DNA of 64,000 bases from Ichthyophis bannanicus (GCA_033557465.1 CM066033.1:590704438-590768437); one strand, 5' to 3'; shown: positions 32,037 to 42,490, counted from the first letter of the stretch. Made by a program: numbers and translations. The notes: generated by a model not told the origin, from the sequence alone.

Positions 32037-32575
32037 TCCTGCTTGTCCACAGAGAAAAGGTATTTACTCACCTGTAGCAGATGTTCTCTGTGGCCAGCAG
32101 GAATAAGTCCTCAAAATGGCATGGGACAGACACAGTGGATCCCTTTACAGCAACAGGATAAATTCAAAATAAACTTAACTATCTAATTTCTCAACAATCA
32201 GGTGTGTCCTACACGGAGCGGTGGGTTCACCCCTAAACAAAGACATGGGGAGGGGTGACCTGCATTAAGCGGCAGGTGCATCTACTCTTGCCATCTTACT
32301 GGGCAGACTAGATGGACTATACTGGTCTTTATCTGCCGTTATTTAGTATGTTACTATGTAATCCTCCCACCTCTCCGAGGAGTTGTCTTCTGCTACAGCT
32401 TTGTTATCTTACTGCAGAAGATGGCACTGTGGCAGATGGGAAGATAGGCACTGTGGAGCCTCCCAAAAGCTTCCAATAGAAGCTGGGGAGTGTTCCCACA
32501 CATGGGACTCCATTGGGGACATCACCCATGTGTGAGGGCTTATTCCTGCTGTCCATGGAGAACACCTGCTACAGG
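32037..32575. repeat. Cluster of DIRS terminal sequences
   Basis: Left part (32,055-32,115) is a DIRS left end, 'actcacctgtagcagatg' followed by 'tctctgtggccagcaggaat'. The right part (about 32,530-32,575) is its inverted copy, 'ttcctgctgtccatggag' followed by 'aacacctgctacagg'. Between them lies a CR1 3' tail (32,262-32,362). There is no coding region. It is either a tiny DIRS derivative or a rearranged ICR. Confidence 0.6.
32262..32362 (+). repeat. CR1 3' tail insertion
   Basis: Reads 'gggcagactagatggac', 'ggtctttatctgccg' and 'ttagtatgttactatg', the final 3' bases of a common CR1 type. Extremely 5' truncated. Confidence 0.65.
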
Positions 32576-32969
32576 TACTACCCATCTCCAGGAACAAGCA
32601 GGAATGTAGTCTTCAAATATGGGTATTGTCGGTACCGACGGAGCCTGCACGGGAACGCTCCCCAGCGTCCAATAGGAAAGCTTTAGGGAGCATCCCACTG
32701 CGCCTGCATCGCTGTCTTCCCGCTTTTCCAACTCTCCCACTTCAGTTTTTCGTTTTCCGCGGAGCTAACAGGAAACAAACCCTGTCACCGCAGAAAATTC
32801 TTTTTGTGGTCGCATCTGCCTTCACCGTTGATGCCTATACTGGTACCACCGGTGTTTCCTTTCTTATTCTTTCTTAAAAAAAAAAAATAATAACAACTTC
32901 TTTTTGGAGGGTCTGTCCCCTCTTGGTGCCAGGCGCCATTTTGGGCACTAGGCCTTCTTTTCTTCCAAA

Positions 32970-34540
32970 ATGGAGAAACCATCTAGTGGTTTAAAAAAAT
33001 GTTCAAAGTGTAGCGGTACCATTTCTGCTACTGACACCCATGATTGGTGCCTCAAATGTTTACATCCTGACCATTTACCATCTGAGTGTCTCCTTTGTAG
33101 AAAGATGACCAAGAGAGGCCTGCAGAACAGAGCTGCAAAACTCGGCACCCTCTTTGCCTCGGATGCAATGTCTGTTGCATCGACGTCGTCCAGGGCTTCA
33201 TCTTCCTCCCATGGATCTCAGATAACCAAAACCAGGTCTTCCAAGACCGGACGGTCCTCAAAGGGTAGATCTCCTTCTAAGCATCGAGATGCTACTAGCG
33301 TTGCCCTCGAGGAAAACACACTGGCCAAACAACCCCGGCAGGAGGCCCCGGCCTCCAAAGCATTAATGGGGTTCCAGGATGTTCCTGAAGCTTCCACCTC
33401 AGGTGAACCTCTTGGTGCCATGTTCTGGTGTCGTGGCCTACTCTGCCGGTACCGACATCCAGGCATCGGTGGGCTCCATGGATCAACGTATCCTGGCCAT
33501 CGAGTGCAGTCTTGTGGCTCTATTAGCAGCCTCAGTACAGCTAAAGCCGCTTCAATCGATACAGTTGTCCGTACCGGTATCGGTACCGAACATATCTGCA
33601 TCGACCGATGCGCCTCTCTCCATGCTTCCTCCCATGCCCGCCCTGGAATTGGTTTCCGGCATCGAGGCAGTCCGATGCCGACTTCAATCGATACCATCGA
33701 CAAGCAATATGAGAACATCCGGCCCGATAATACTTTGAATCCTCCGATTCTGATGACTCTGTCGGTACCAGGGTGGTGCTTCCGGAGGATCCCTCTCCAC
33801 CACAGTGTTGAATGTCTCCCCCAGAGGACATGTCCTTTCAGGACTTTATTCGTGATGTAGCAAGGGGACTCTTGATCACCGTGACCCCTGAGAAGGAACC
33901 GAGAGCTGAAGAGTTGTAAATTCTTCAGTATCCAGCAGCTCCTAAGGAGGCTGCTACCCTTCCTATTCACCGAATTTTGCATGACCTCATGCTTAGAATG
34001 TGCGAAACACCTTTAACGGTGTCTCCACATTCTCGGAGACTCGATACAATGTATCGGGTACTGCACTGTCCCGGTTTCCAAAAAACACAATTACCACACC
34101 ATTCCATGGTAGTGGAATCAGCAATGCGTAGGATCAAGAGTGCTAAGACACATTCATCCAACCCTCCAGGTCATGAATCGAAGACGCTCAATGCTTTTGG
34201 GTGTTGATGCTTTCAGTCCTTGATGCTATCAGCTAGAATAAGCTCTTATATACTCTATATGGGTATATTTGGGAGGTTACAAGAGACTTGGAGCTCATGG
34301 CTCCACTTCTTCCTGATGAAGGAAGGGCTGACTTTCTCACTCTGGTCAAACATGCCCAGAATGTTTCTAAGTTCATGAACCGAGCAACTTTTGATTGCTT
34401 TGAGTGCATTAGCAGAACCTCTGCTATCTCCATCAGTGCACGTCGCATTGCCTGGTTACAAGCATCTGATTTGGAACAATGGGTGCAAGACAAGCTGGAG
34501 AATATTCCTTGCACAGGAGAAAACCTCTTCGGCAAGTAAT
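32970..34540 (+). pseudogene. DIRS-4 Gag (broken)
   Basis: Frame one (32,970-33,860) starts MEKPSSGLKKCSKCSG. Cysteine and histidine pairs follow (CSKC, DTHDWCLKC, PDHLPSEC, LLC), matching the zinc-binding N-terminus of DIRS Gag proteins. A Ser-rich basic region comes next. A later frame (34,288-34,539) has 'LPDEGRADFLTLVKHAQNVS' and 'SARRIAWLQASDLEQWVQDK', conserved in DIRS Gag C-termini. Several frameshifts separate the pieces. Gag would package the RNA. Confidence 0.65.
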
Positions 34541-34702
34541 GGCAGGACAAAGCTAATCAGCTTGAGTCTGAAAACACCACCTTGAACAGATTATCAAGGA
34601 CCATAGCCAACCCAGCAAAGAAAAAGACAGTTAAGAAACACTTTTTCAGCAAGAAAAATAAATTCTATCCATCTTACACCCAAACTGTCCACTGTCGAGT
34701 CC

Positions 34703-35656
34703 ATGCTCCCCAAAAAGGGCAGCAACAACCCAGACAGCAGAGGAAGGCCCAAGTCCCCAGAGCTCAACCAGCTCAGCAGATGCAGCCTCCTCAGGGGCTT
34801 TGACTCCTTCCTAGAGAACTTAGTCATCCTGCCCCTGAAGGGTCCAGAGCCTCTCACCATCCCAGGCAGACTCTGTCATTTCGCCGAGAGATGGCAACAG
34901 ATAGCATCAGAGCACTGGACTCACTCTATTGTAACAGAGGGGTACAAACTCCATGTTCACAGTATGCCCCCTCCCACCATCACAAGACAGTTCAATTCTC
35001 GGGGCCCCTTCACCACTCTCTTGTGTCAAGAGGTCACCTCACTACTTGCTCAAGGGGCAATAGAAGAGGCACCCATATCCCAACAGAGCATGGGTTTCTA
35101 CTCCCCCTACTTCCTCATTCCAAAGAAGACAGGGGGATACAGACCCATACTGGACCTCAGAGAATTGAACAAGTATCTGTTCCGAGAAAAATTCAAGATG
35201 ATCTCCCTCAGAACACTTCTTCCTTACATTCAGAATCAGGACTGGCTATGTTCTCTAGATCTAAAGGATGCATACACACATATTTTCATCCATACAGATC
35301 ACAGGAGGTTTCTTCGGTTCCTCTTTCAAGGAAGACATTACCAGTACAGGGTTCAACCCTTTGGACTGGGTTCCGCCCCAAAAGTCTTCACAAACTGCAT
35401 GGCAATAGTAGTAGCATTCTTGAGAACTCTGGGGATATTCGTCTTCCCCTACGTAGACAACTGGCTCAGCCGAGCATCAACAGCTCCAGAAGCCAGTTCC
35501 ACTCTCTCCTGTACAATGCAAATCCTGCAGTACCTGGGACTGGTCATAAACCTCCCAAAATCTCATCTCACCCCTTCTCAGTCTCTAGAGTTCATAGGGG
35601 CTCTTCTAGACACAAGGCAGTCAAAGGCTTTCCTGCCACAACCACGTTGTCTTTGA
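34703..35656 (+). pseudogene. DIRS-4 reverse transcriptase, altered active site
   Basis: A 317-codon frame holds 'GGYRPILDLRELNKYL', 'LCSLDLKDAYTHIFIHT', 'YRVQPFGLGSAPKVFTN', and 'VFPYVDNWLSRAS' where DIRS RTs usually have YxDD. The second catalytic Asp is Asn (YVDN). 'LGLVINLPKSHLTPSQSLEF' follows, as expected for DIRS. The ORF is otherwise unbroken here, so the substitution may be the inactivating change. It follows Gag in another frame. Confidence 0.75.
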
Positions 35657-35979
35657 ATACTCCAGCTGGCCTCTCAAGCAGTATGAAAATTTTTCTAACT
35701 GCTCGAGAAATGCTTCAGCTTCTGGGGCATATGGCATCCACTGTCCATGTGGTTCCCTATGCTCGCCTACACATGCGAGCAGCCCAGTGGACCCTAGCCT
35801 CTCAGTGGACACAGGCGTAGGGTTGCCTGGGGGACAAAATCAGAAACTCTACATGCCTCATTTTGTCCCTATAGTGGTGGCAATCGTTGAAAAACCTTCT
35901 CGTAGGGTCTCCTTTTCAGCAACCACTACACCAAGCCACCTTGATGACAGATGCATCAAAGTAAGGTTGGGGGGCTCAT

Positions 35980-36409
35980 TTGGACAATCTCTCTACTCAA
36001 GGTCTCTGGATGAAGCAAGAGGCTTGTCTTCACATAAACCTCCTGGAACTCAGAGCCATCTTCTATGCTCTTCAAGTATTTCAGGACCACCTGAGCTACA
36101 AGACAGTTCTTGTCCAGACCGACAATCAAGTAGCCATGTTCTATGTGAACAAACAAGCAGGGTGGGACGGGTTCTCTGGCACTCTGCAATGAGGCTCTAT
36201 GCCTCTGGGCCTTCGCCAGATATCTCCAAATCCACCTACTAGCGGTGTATTTACAAGGCGCACAAAATCTCTTGGCAGACAAACTCAGTTGAGTTCTGCT
36301 GCCACACGAGTGGTCTCTTCATCCAGAGCAAACTGCTCGAATTTTTCAGATCTGGGGAAGCCCAGATATAGACCTCTTTGCAAGTCCTCAGAATGCCAAA
36401 CTTCCCTGA
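35980..36409 (+). pseudogene. DIRS-4 RNase H (broken)
   Basis: Frame at 35,980-36,192 has 'INLLELRAIFYALQVF' and 'VLVQTDNQVAMFYVNKQAG', the Glu and second Asp motifs of DIRS RNase H. The first Asp motif lies upstream in another frame (LTDASK...GGSFGQS around 35,940-35,990). Interrupted at 36,410 by the CR1. Confidence 0.65.
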
Positions 36410-36416
36410 TTCTAGA

Positions 36417-37196
36417 AACATAGAAACATAGAAATATGACGACAGAAAAAGACCACATGGCCTATCTAGTCTGTCCTTCCATAACAACTACAACAGTCCA
36501 CTTTTTGCCTTTAGAGATCCTCTGTGTTGGTCCCATGCTTTCTTGAATTCAGTTACTGTCCTCATCTCTACCACCTCCACTGGGAGACTATTCCACGGAT
36601 CCACTACTCTTTCCGTAAAGAAATATTTCCGCATATCACTCCTGAATCTATCTCCCTTCACCCTCATCCCATGTCCCCTCGTAGCAGAACTTGCTTTCAA
36701 TTGAAAGAGGCTCTCTCCCTGAACATTTATGCCACGGAGGTATTTAAACATCTCAATCATATCACCTCTATCCCGCCTTTCCTCTAAGGTGTACATATTA
36801 AGATCCTTAAGTCTGTCCTCATATGCTTTATAATGAAGCCCATTAATCATTTTGGTAGCAACCCTCTGCACCGACTCCATCCTGTTCACATCCTTTTGAA
36901 GGTGCGGTCTCCAGAATTGCACACCATACTCCAAATGAGGTCGCACCAAAGACTTATACAGAGGCATTATCACCTCCTTTTTTCTGCTAGCCATTCCTCT
37001 CCGTATGCACCCAAGCATCCTTCTAGCTTTTGCTGTCGCCTTTTCCACCTGTTTAGCTACTTTAAGATCATCAGACACAACCACGCCTAGGTCCCGCTCT
37101 TCTTTAGTGGACAAAAGTACTTCACCTCCTATACTGTATTGCTCCCTTGGATTGCTGCAGCCCAAATGCAGCCCAAATGCATGACCTTACATTCTG
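36417..37196 (-). mobile_element. CR1 LINE fragment with 7-bp target-site duplication
   Basis: Left edge is the CR1 3' end next to TTCTAGA (36,410-36,416); the same TTCTAGA follows the 5'-truncated end (37,197-37,203). The minus-strand frame (36,488-37,165) encodes the RT C-terminus, 'LEYGVQFWRPHLQKDV', 'RKYFFTERVVDPWNSLP', without internal stops. A 13-bp direct duplication (gcagcccaaatgc) lies near its 5' end at 37,155-37,180. Confidence 0.8.
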
Positions 37197-37203
37197 TTCT
37201 AGA

Positions 37204-37586
37204 ATCCCGGCTCACAATTGTCAGGCAAGGGATGCCTTCCACCTTCACTGGGGTCAGGACTTCCTCTATGCCTATCCACCCATTCCCCTCATTTCCAAAA
37301 CGCTATTCAAACTTCAGAGAGACAGGGGCCATATGATCCTCATAGCCCCATGCTGGCCACGACAGACGTGGTATCCATTGCTTCTACAACTCTCTCAAGC
37401 CAAGCCTCTGGAGTTGGGATGTGCTCCAGATCTTCTTTCCCAGGAGAATGGGATGCTATTGCACCCGAATCCTCAGTCTCTACATCTCAGGGTGTGGCTT
37501 CTGAGAGCCTAGAATTCCAGGATATCAACCTCTCTCAACAGGTTAAGGATATCCTTTTAGCTTCAAGAAAACCTTCCACAAGATGA
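37204..37586 (+). pseudogene. DIRS-4 methyltransferase-like segment
   Basis: Frame with 'DAFHLHWGQDFLYAYPPIPL', then 'LFKLQRDRGHMILIAPCWPR'. This matches the block after RNase H in DIRS elements, described as Dam-like. The YAYPP motif corresponds to the methyltransferase catalytic (D/N/S)PP(Y/F) position in a diverged form. The same block appears in DIRS-1, DIRS-5 and DIRS-6. Confidence 0.6.
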
Positions 37587-37589
37587 GCC

Positions 37590-37977
37590 TACGCCTTTGA
37601 GTGGAGAAGGTTCTCTATCTGGTGTTTAAGGAAGGAACTTAATCCCTTCTCAGTTCCAGTGGAGGCGTTACTAGAGTATCTCCTTCATCTTTCATCCTTT
37701 GGTCTTAAGACCAATTCAGTAAGGGTCCACCTTAGTACCATTGCGGCTTTCCACAAGCCCTTGGATGGACAACCTGTCTCCTCTCAACCGCTAGTAGCGC
37801 CGTTTATGAGGGGTCTACTCTTAACTAAACCTCCCATTAAGCCACCACCCGTGGCATGGGATTTGAATCTTGTCATTGGACAGCTTATGAAACCTCCCTT
37901 CGAACCCTTGGCCATTACATTTCTGAAGTTTCTTTCTTGGAAGGTAATCTTCCTAATTGCCCTCACTTCTGCTAGAC
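37590..37977 (+). pseudogene. DIRS-4 tyrosine recombinase, part 1
   Basis: The frame from 37,659 contains 'LLEYLLHLSSFGLKTNSVRV' (SAM-like N-terminal domain of the recombinase), 'VAWDLNLVIGQLMKPPFEPL' and ends 'ITFLKFLSWKVIFLIALTSAR' at the hAT insertion. Part 2 resumes after the hAT at 40,274 with 'ARRNSELQALVADPPYTRFH', so the first catalytic Arg box is split by the transposon. Confidence 0.75.
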
Positions 37978-38113
37978 CAGGGGTCGGCAACCCGCGGCTC
38001 CGGAGCCGCATGCGGCTCTTTCTCACCTTTGCCGCGGCTCCGGAGCACACTGCCCGCCCGGTATTTATGGCGTTATGGGCTCCCTCCCTTCTTCTGCAGC
38101 CGCGGTTCCCTGC

Positions 38114-38309
38114 CTTAGGGAACCGCGGCTGTGCTTTTAAAATCATCTCGGAGCCCTTCCTGTCTTGACGGGCTCCGTGCAGCATTGTCCCGCCTCTAAA
38201 GGAAGTTGTTTACCACTTCCTTTGGAGGCGGGACAATGCTGCACGGAGCCCGTCAAGACAGGAAGGGCTCCGAGATGATTTTAAAAGCACAGCCGCGGTT
38301 CCCTAAGAG
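38114..38309. repeat. Long palindrome inside the hAT element
   Basis: Arms 38,114-38,205 and 38,216-38,309 are reverse complements with one mismatch and a 2-base indel, around a spacer of about 10 bases. Such an inverted repeat could form a hairpin in single-stranded DNA or RNA. It starts about 135 bases from the left end of the transposon. Confidence 0.85.
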
Positions 38310-38339
38310 GCAGAGAGCCGCGGCTGCAGAAGAAGGGAG

Positions 38340-39566
38340 GGAGCTGACAGGGAGGGAGCAGATATGGATGGATGGAGGGGGCTGACATGGAGGGAGGGAG
38401 CTGATATGGATGGATGGAGGGAGGGAGGGGGGCTGACATGGAGGGAGGGAGCTGATATGGATGGAGGGAGGGGGGCTGACATGGAGGGAGGGAGCAGATA
38501 TGGATGGATGGATGGAGGGAGGGGGGCTGACATGGAGGGAGGGAGCAGATATGGAGGGAGGGGGGCTGACATGGAGGGAGGGGGGCTGACATGGAGGGAG
38601 GGAGCAGATATGGATGGATGGAGGGAGGGGGGCTGACATGGAGGGATGGAGGGGGCTGACTTGGTGGGTGGGAGCTGATATGGCTGGATGGAGGGCGGGG
38701 GCTGACATGGAGGGAGGGAGCTGATATGGATGGAGGGAGGGGGGCTGACATGGAGGGAGGGAGCAGATATGGATGGATGGAGGGAGGGGGGCTGACATGG
38801 AGGGAGGGAGCAGATATGGATGGATGGAGGGAGGGGGGCTGACATGGAGGGAGGGAGCAGATATGGATGGATGGAGGGAGGGGGGCTGACATGGAGGGAG
38901 GGAGCAGATATGGATGGATGGAGGGAGGGGGGCTGACATGGAGGGAGGGAGCAGATATGGATGGATGGAGGGAGGGGGGCTGACATGGAGGGATGGAGGG
39001 GGCTGACATGGAGGGAGGGAGCTGATATGGATGGATGGAGGGAGGGGGGCTGACATGGAGGGAGGGAGCAGATATGGATGGTTGGAGGGAGGGGGGCTGC
39101 CTTGGAGGGATGGTGGGGGCTGACATGGAGGGAGGGAGCAGATATGGATGGATGGAGGGAGGGGGGCTGACATGGAGGGAGGGGGGCTGACATGGAGGGA
39201 GGGAGCAGATATGGATGGATGGAGGGAGGGGCTGACATGGAGGGAGGGAGCAGATATGGATGGAGGGAGGGAGGGGGGCTGACATGGAGGGAGGGAGCAG
39301 ATATGGAGGGAGGGAGCTGATATGGATGGATGGAGGGAGGGGGGCTGACATGGAGGGATGGAGGGGGCTGACATGGAGGGAGGGGGGCTGACATGGAGGG
39401 AGGGAGCTGACATGGAGGGATGGAGGGGGCTGACATGGAGGGAGGGAGCTGATATGGATGGAGGGAGGGGGGCTGACATGGAGGGATGGAGGGGGCTGAC
39501 ATGGAGGGAGGGAGCTGATATGGATGGAGGGAGGGAGGGGGCTGACATGGAGGGATGGAGCACTGG
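38340..39566 (+). repeat. Purine-rich minisatellite, roughly 47-bp unit
   Basis: About 25-30 imperfect units built from 'ggctgacatggagggaggga' plus 'gcagatatggatgga' and variable GGA/TGGA runs. The plus strand is almost pure purine apart from the 'ctgacat' and 'gatat' words. Long minus-strand frames (up to 445 codons of Pro/Ser/His) are a by-product of the repeat, not genes. A second GT-rich repeat region with 'gcactggtaatggggttgag' follows to about 39,780. Confidence 0.85.
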
Positions 39567-40273
39567 TAATGGGGTTGAGGGGACGAGCACTGGAAATGAG
39601 CTGATTAGGGGAGGCTAGGACTGGTAATGAGCTGATGGGGGGGTATGACTGGTATTGGGCTGATTAGGGGAGGCTAGCACTGGTAATGGGGTTGAGGGGG
39701 GATTAGCACTGGAAGGTACTGGGAGTGAGGACTGGAAAGGGGCTGATATTGGGAAGGGTTACTGGGACTGGAAATAGGCTGATGGAAAGAAGTGAAGAAA
39801 ACGAAAGAAGAGATAAGAAATGGCAGATGGACCATAGACCACAGAAAGAGAGCTAAGAGAAGACAGGAAAGCAGAAGCCTCAGATCGGGACCAGCATGAT
39901 CAAAGAATAAATTGGTCAGACAACAAAGGTAGAAAAAATAATTTTATTTCATATTAGTGATTTGACTACAAAATCATCATAATTTTGAAATCAAATATTG
40001 TTACTTGTTGTTGTGATATTTTCTGGCGTTTTTTTTTTTGGTGTGTGTGAAGGAAGAGGGGTAGTCTTATATGGCGAGTATAGGCCAAACACCTATATTT
40101 TAACAGGAAAAGTAGGGGGTCGTATATAGCATTAAGGTAAGAAACAATATTTGCAGTGTTAGATTTGTTTTAAATGTCGCAATGGTTTTGCGGCTCCCAG
40201 TTTTTTTTTTCCCTTCGGAAACGGGTCCAAGTGGCTCTTTACGTCTTAAAGGTTGCAGACCCCTGTGCTAGAC

Positions 40274-40401
40274 GCAACAGTGAGTTACAAGCTTTAGTGG
40301 CTGATCCTCCCTATACAAGGTTTCACCATGATAAGGTAGTTCGTAGGACTCACCCTCACTTTATGCCAAAGGTGGTTTAGCCTTTTCATTTAAACACAGT
40401 C
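40274..40401 (+). pseudogene. DIRS-4 tyrosine recombinase, part 2
   Basis: Continues the recombinase after the hAT: 'ELQALVADPPYTRFHHDKVV' and 'THPHFMPKVV'. It ends at an 18-bp direct duplication (40,384-40,401 and 40,402-40,419) at the junction with CR1. The HxxR and tyrosine boxes are absent. Confidence 0.7.
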
Positions 40402-40407
40402 TTTCAT

Positions 40408-41752
40408 TTAAACACAGTCTTCTGAAAATTGTTCAAGATGTCCTTCGCTTCTGTTCCTGTTTGTGGGTGTTTTCTGAGGTCCTGCTCCTGGTTCTTCATC
40501 TGTGAGCACAGAACAGAAATATTTGTTAAGCAATTCCGCTTTATCTTTATCAGCTTCTACATATTTCCCACCCTGCACCCTTGAGTCTGACAATACCACT
40601 TTTGCCCTTCCTCTTCTCACTAACATATATGAAAAATGTCTTACCCCATTTTATTGCATTGGCTATTTCCTCCTCCTTTTGAATCTTTGCCTTCCTGACT
40701 ACTTTGCTAGCTTCTCTAAGTTTTGCCAAATATAGATGCCTGTCTTCCTCTCTCTGTGATCTCTTGTGTTTCATAAAGGCCTCCCTCTTTTTCTTCACCT
40801 TTTCAGCTACTTCTTTCGAAAGCCATAGTGGTCTCCTTTTCCTTTTATTTACCATTTTAACAAAAAGGTTGATTGCCCTTAAAATATCCCCTTTCAGTTT
40901 TGCCCACTGTTTTTCTACATCCCCTAGCTGTTCCCATCCCGCTAACGACTCCCTGAGGTATTGTCCCATCTTGGCAAAGTTAGTCTTCCTAAAGTCTAAG
41001 ATCCTCACCTTTGAATGGATTCTAACAGCCCTAGACCTAATACTGAACCACACCATCTGGTGATCACTGGATGCAAAATGATCTCCCACTACAATATCAG
41101 AAACACTTTCACCATTGGTAAGCACCAAGTCCAGTATGACCCCTTCACGTGTGGGGTCTGTTACCAATTGCCTGAATAGTTCTCCCTGTCGAGAATCCAG
41201 GATCTCCTTACTTCTAGATGACACTGTAGTAGGAATGTGCCAATCAACATCTGGCATATTGAAATCTCCTATCAGTAGCACTTCCCCTTTCCTAGCAATG
41301 CTGTATATGTCTTCAATTAACTCTCTGTCCACCTCTTCCTCTTGTGAGGGAAGTCTGTATATCACACCAATACAAATAGATTTCTCTTTCCCTCTTTCTA
41401 GTTTAACCCACAGTGCCTCCTCTCTCCCTTTTAAGCTCTGTAATTCCAAAGCTTTAATAGTAGTTTTTACATATAGTGCCACTCCTCCTCCCCTTCTTCC
41501 TACCCTGTCCTTTCTGAATAAAGTATAGCCAGGTATAGTTACATCCCATTCATGGTTTTCTGTGAACCATGTTTCTGTAACTGCCACTAAATCCAAGTCA
41601 GCCACTCCCACCAAAGCTTCAACAGCAGGGATCTTATTTCCCATGCTACGGGCATTTATACACACTGCTTTCCATATGTTACCCCTGTTACCCATTTCCA
41701 TAAAGGTATTTAATGTATCACCTACCTGTGGGCTTTCTTCACCCATCCCCAA
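40408..41752 (-). pseudogene. CR1 ORF2 endonuclease domain
   Basis: The protein would nick the target DNA. A 400-codon frame (40,550-41,752) encodes an APE endonuclease: 'AVCINARSMGNKIPAVEALV', 'VTETWF', 'GRRGGGVALYVKT', 'IGVIYRLP', 'LLIGDFNMPDVDW', 'VILDLVLTNGES' and 'SSDHQMVWFSI'. The catalytic Asn, Glu, Asp and His positions look intact. A second frame (40,408-40,626) continues into the linker before RT, 'AELLNKYFCSVLTDEEPG'. The RT is absent. Confidence 0.8.
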
Positions 41753-41757
41753 CGAAT

Positions 41758-41865
41758 CTAGTTTAAAGCCCTCTTCAGTAGATTAGCCAGTCTACTACCG
41801 AAGACGTGTTGACCTTTCTTGGACAGATGGATGCCATCTCTGCTCTGCACCCTTGGAACAGCATC
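41758..41865 (-). pseudogene. CR1 ORF1, C-terminal piece
   Basis: Encodes 'DAVPRVQSRDGIHLSKKGQ' then 'VFGSRLANLLKRAL', the end of the CR1 ORF1 esterase (SGNH hydrolase-like) domain. DGIHLS holds the catalytic DxxH. The upstream part is at 46,650-47,413, on the other side of Ty3-B. The ORF ends six bases before the ORF2 frame. Confidence 0.75.
41862..41865. repeat. Ty3-B target-site duplication, left copy (CATC)
   Basis: CATC here is repeated at 46,650-46,653. It directly abuts the complement of the LTR end TGTCA... (ACA on the minus strand). Confidence 0.8.
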
Positions 41866-42037
41866 TGTCAGACGGCTGCCTGGGTGAGAATCTTCACACT
41901 CTTGGCAAGTGCATATTTCTATATGATTTGCAAGGTATTGTGGGCAATGTAGTTCATTCACACCAGACACAGCTGCTGACAATAATTTAGTTGTGCTCTT
42001 GGGTAAAGCCAATAAGATATTTATTTATGGGGTTATT
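41866..42037 (-). repeat. Ty3-B 3' LTR remnant
   Basis: Matches 45,153-45,322 of the 5' LTR, except for a C/T change near the end, a 2-base insertion (ctatatg for ctatg) and a C/A change. It ends ...CTGACA on the minus strand, next to CATC. Confidence 0.85.
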
Positions 42038-42490
42038 GCACTTTTCTCTGCGAATTGCGGTATAAACCTGCGGTAGTATCCAATAAGTCCTAAGAAACTT
42101 CTTAGTTGTTTCTTTGTTGTTGGAGGAGGAAAATTCCTGATGCTATCTACTTTACTCATTAGAGGTTTAATTTTTCCTCTTCCCACTAGGTGGCCCAGGT
42201 ATTTTACCTCCCTATTTGCAAAGGCACACTTCTTCAGGTTTAAAGTGATTCCCGCTTGCTTCATGGAGCACAAGACTGCCCTGATCCTCTTTAGATGCTC
42301 CGCCCAGGTGTTACTATGGATTATGACATCATCCATATATGCAAAAGCATAATTTTGGTGGGGTCGAAGTACCTGATCCACTAACCTTTGGCAGGTAGCC
42401 GCTGCTCCATGCAGTCCGAAAGGCATCCTCTTGAACTGGAAAAGGCCAACGGGGGTGCTGAACGCAGTCTTCGGCTTCGACTCCCTGGTG
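42038..42490 (-). pseudogene. Ty3-B reverse transcriptase, C-terminal piece
   Basis: Frame 42,025-42,426 encodes 'MPFGLHGAAATCQRLVDQVL', the active site 'FAYMDDVIIHS', 'KCAFANREVKYLGHLVGRGK' and 'LRSFLGLIGYYRRFIPQF'. It is in a different frame from the RT N-terminus. The catalytic YMDD is intact. The frame stops where the deletion joins the LTR. Confidence 0.8.

Larger units (their letters stand above)
37978..40265. mobile_element. Non-autonomous hAT transposon with internal minisatellite
   Basis: A 2288-bp element with terminal inverted repeats CAGGGGTCGGCAACC (37,978-37,992) and its complement with one mismatch (40,251-40,265). It is flanked by the 8-bp duplication TGCTAGAC (37,970-37,977 and 40,266-40,273). 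CAGGGG ends and an 8-bp duplication with a CTAG centre are typical of hAT transposons. No transposase is encoded. Inside are a ~92-bp-arm palindrome and about 1.2 kb of minisatellite. Excision in silico restores the DIRS-4 recombinase frame. Confidence 0.9.
32576..40401 (+). mobile_element. DIRS-4: DIRS element, plus strand, interrupted by CR1 and hAT
   Basis: The 5' terminal repeat starts near 32,580 (atctccaggaacaagcagga) and resembles the DIRS-3 end at 27,255-27,380. Domains in order: Gag with zinc-finger-like cysteines (32,970 on), RT (34,703-35,656), RNase H (about 35,980-36,409), methyltransferase-like segment (37,204-37,586) and YR (37,590-37,977 continuing 40,274-40,401). A CR1 with a 7-bp duplication (36,417-37,196) and a hAT (37,978-40,265) interrupt it. 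The YR is cut near 40,401 by the CR1 at 40.4-47.9 kb, so the 3' end is missing. Confidence 0.85.

Noticed and set aside
38253..39590. Very long minus-strand frames (up to 445 codons, Pro/Ser/His-rich) in all three phases
   Set aside because: They are a consequence of the purine-rich minisatellite lacking stop codons. No start context, no non-repeat sequence, and all phases are open.
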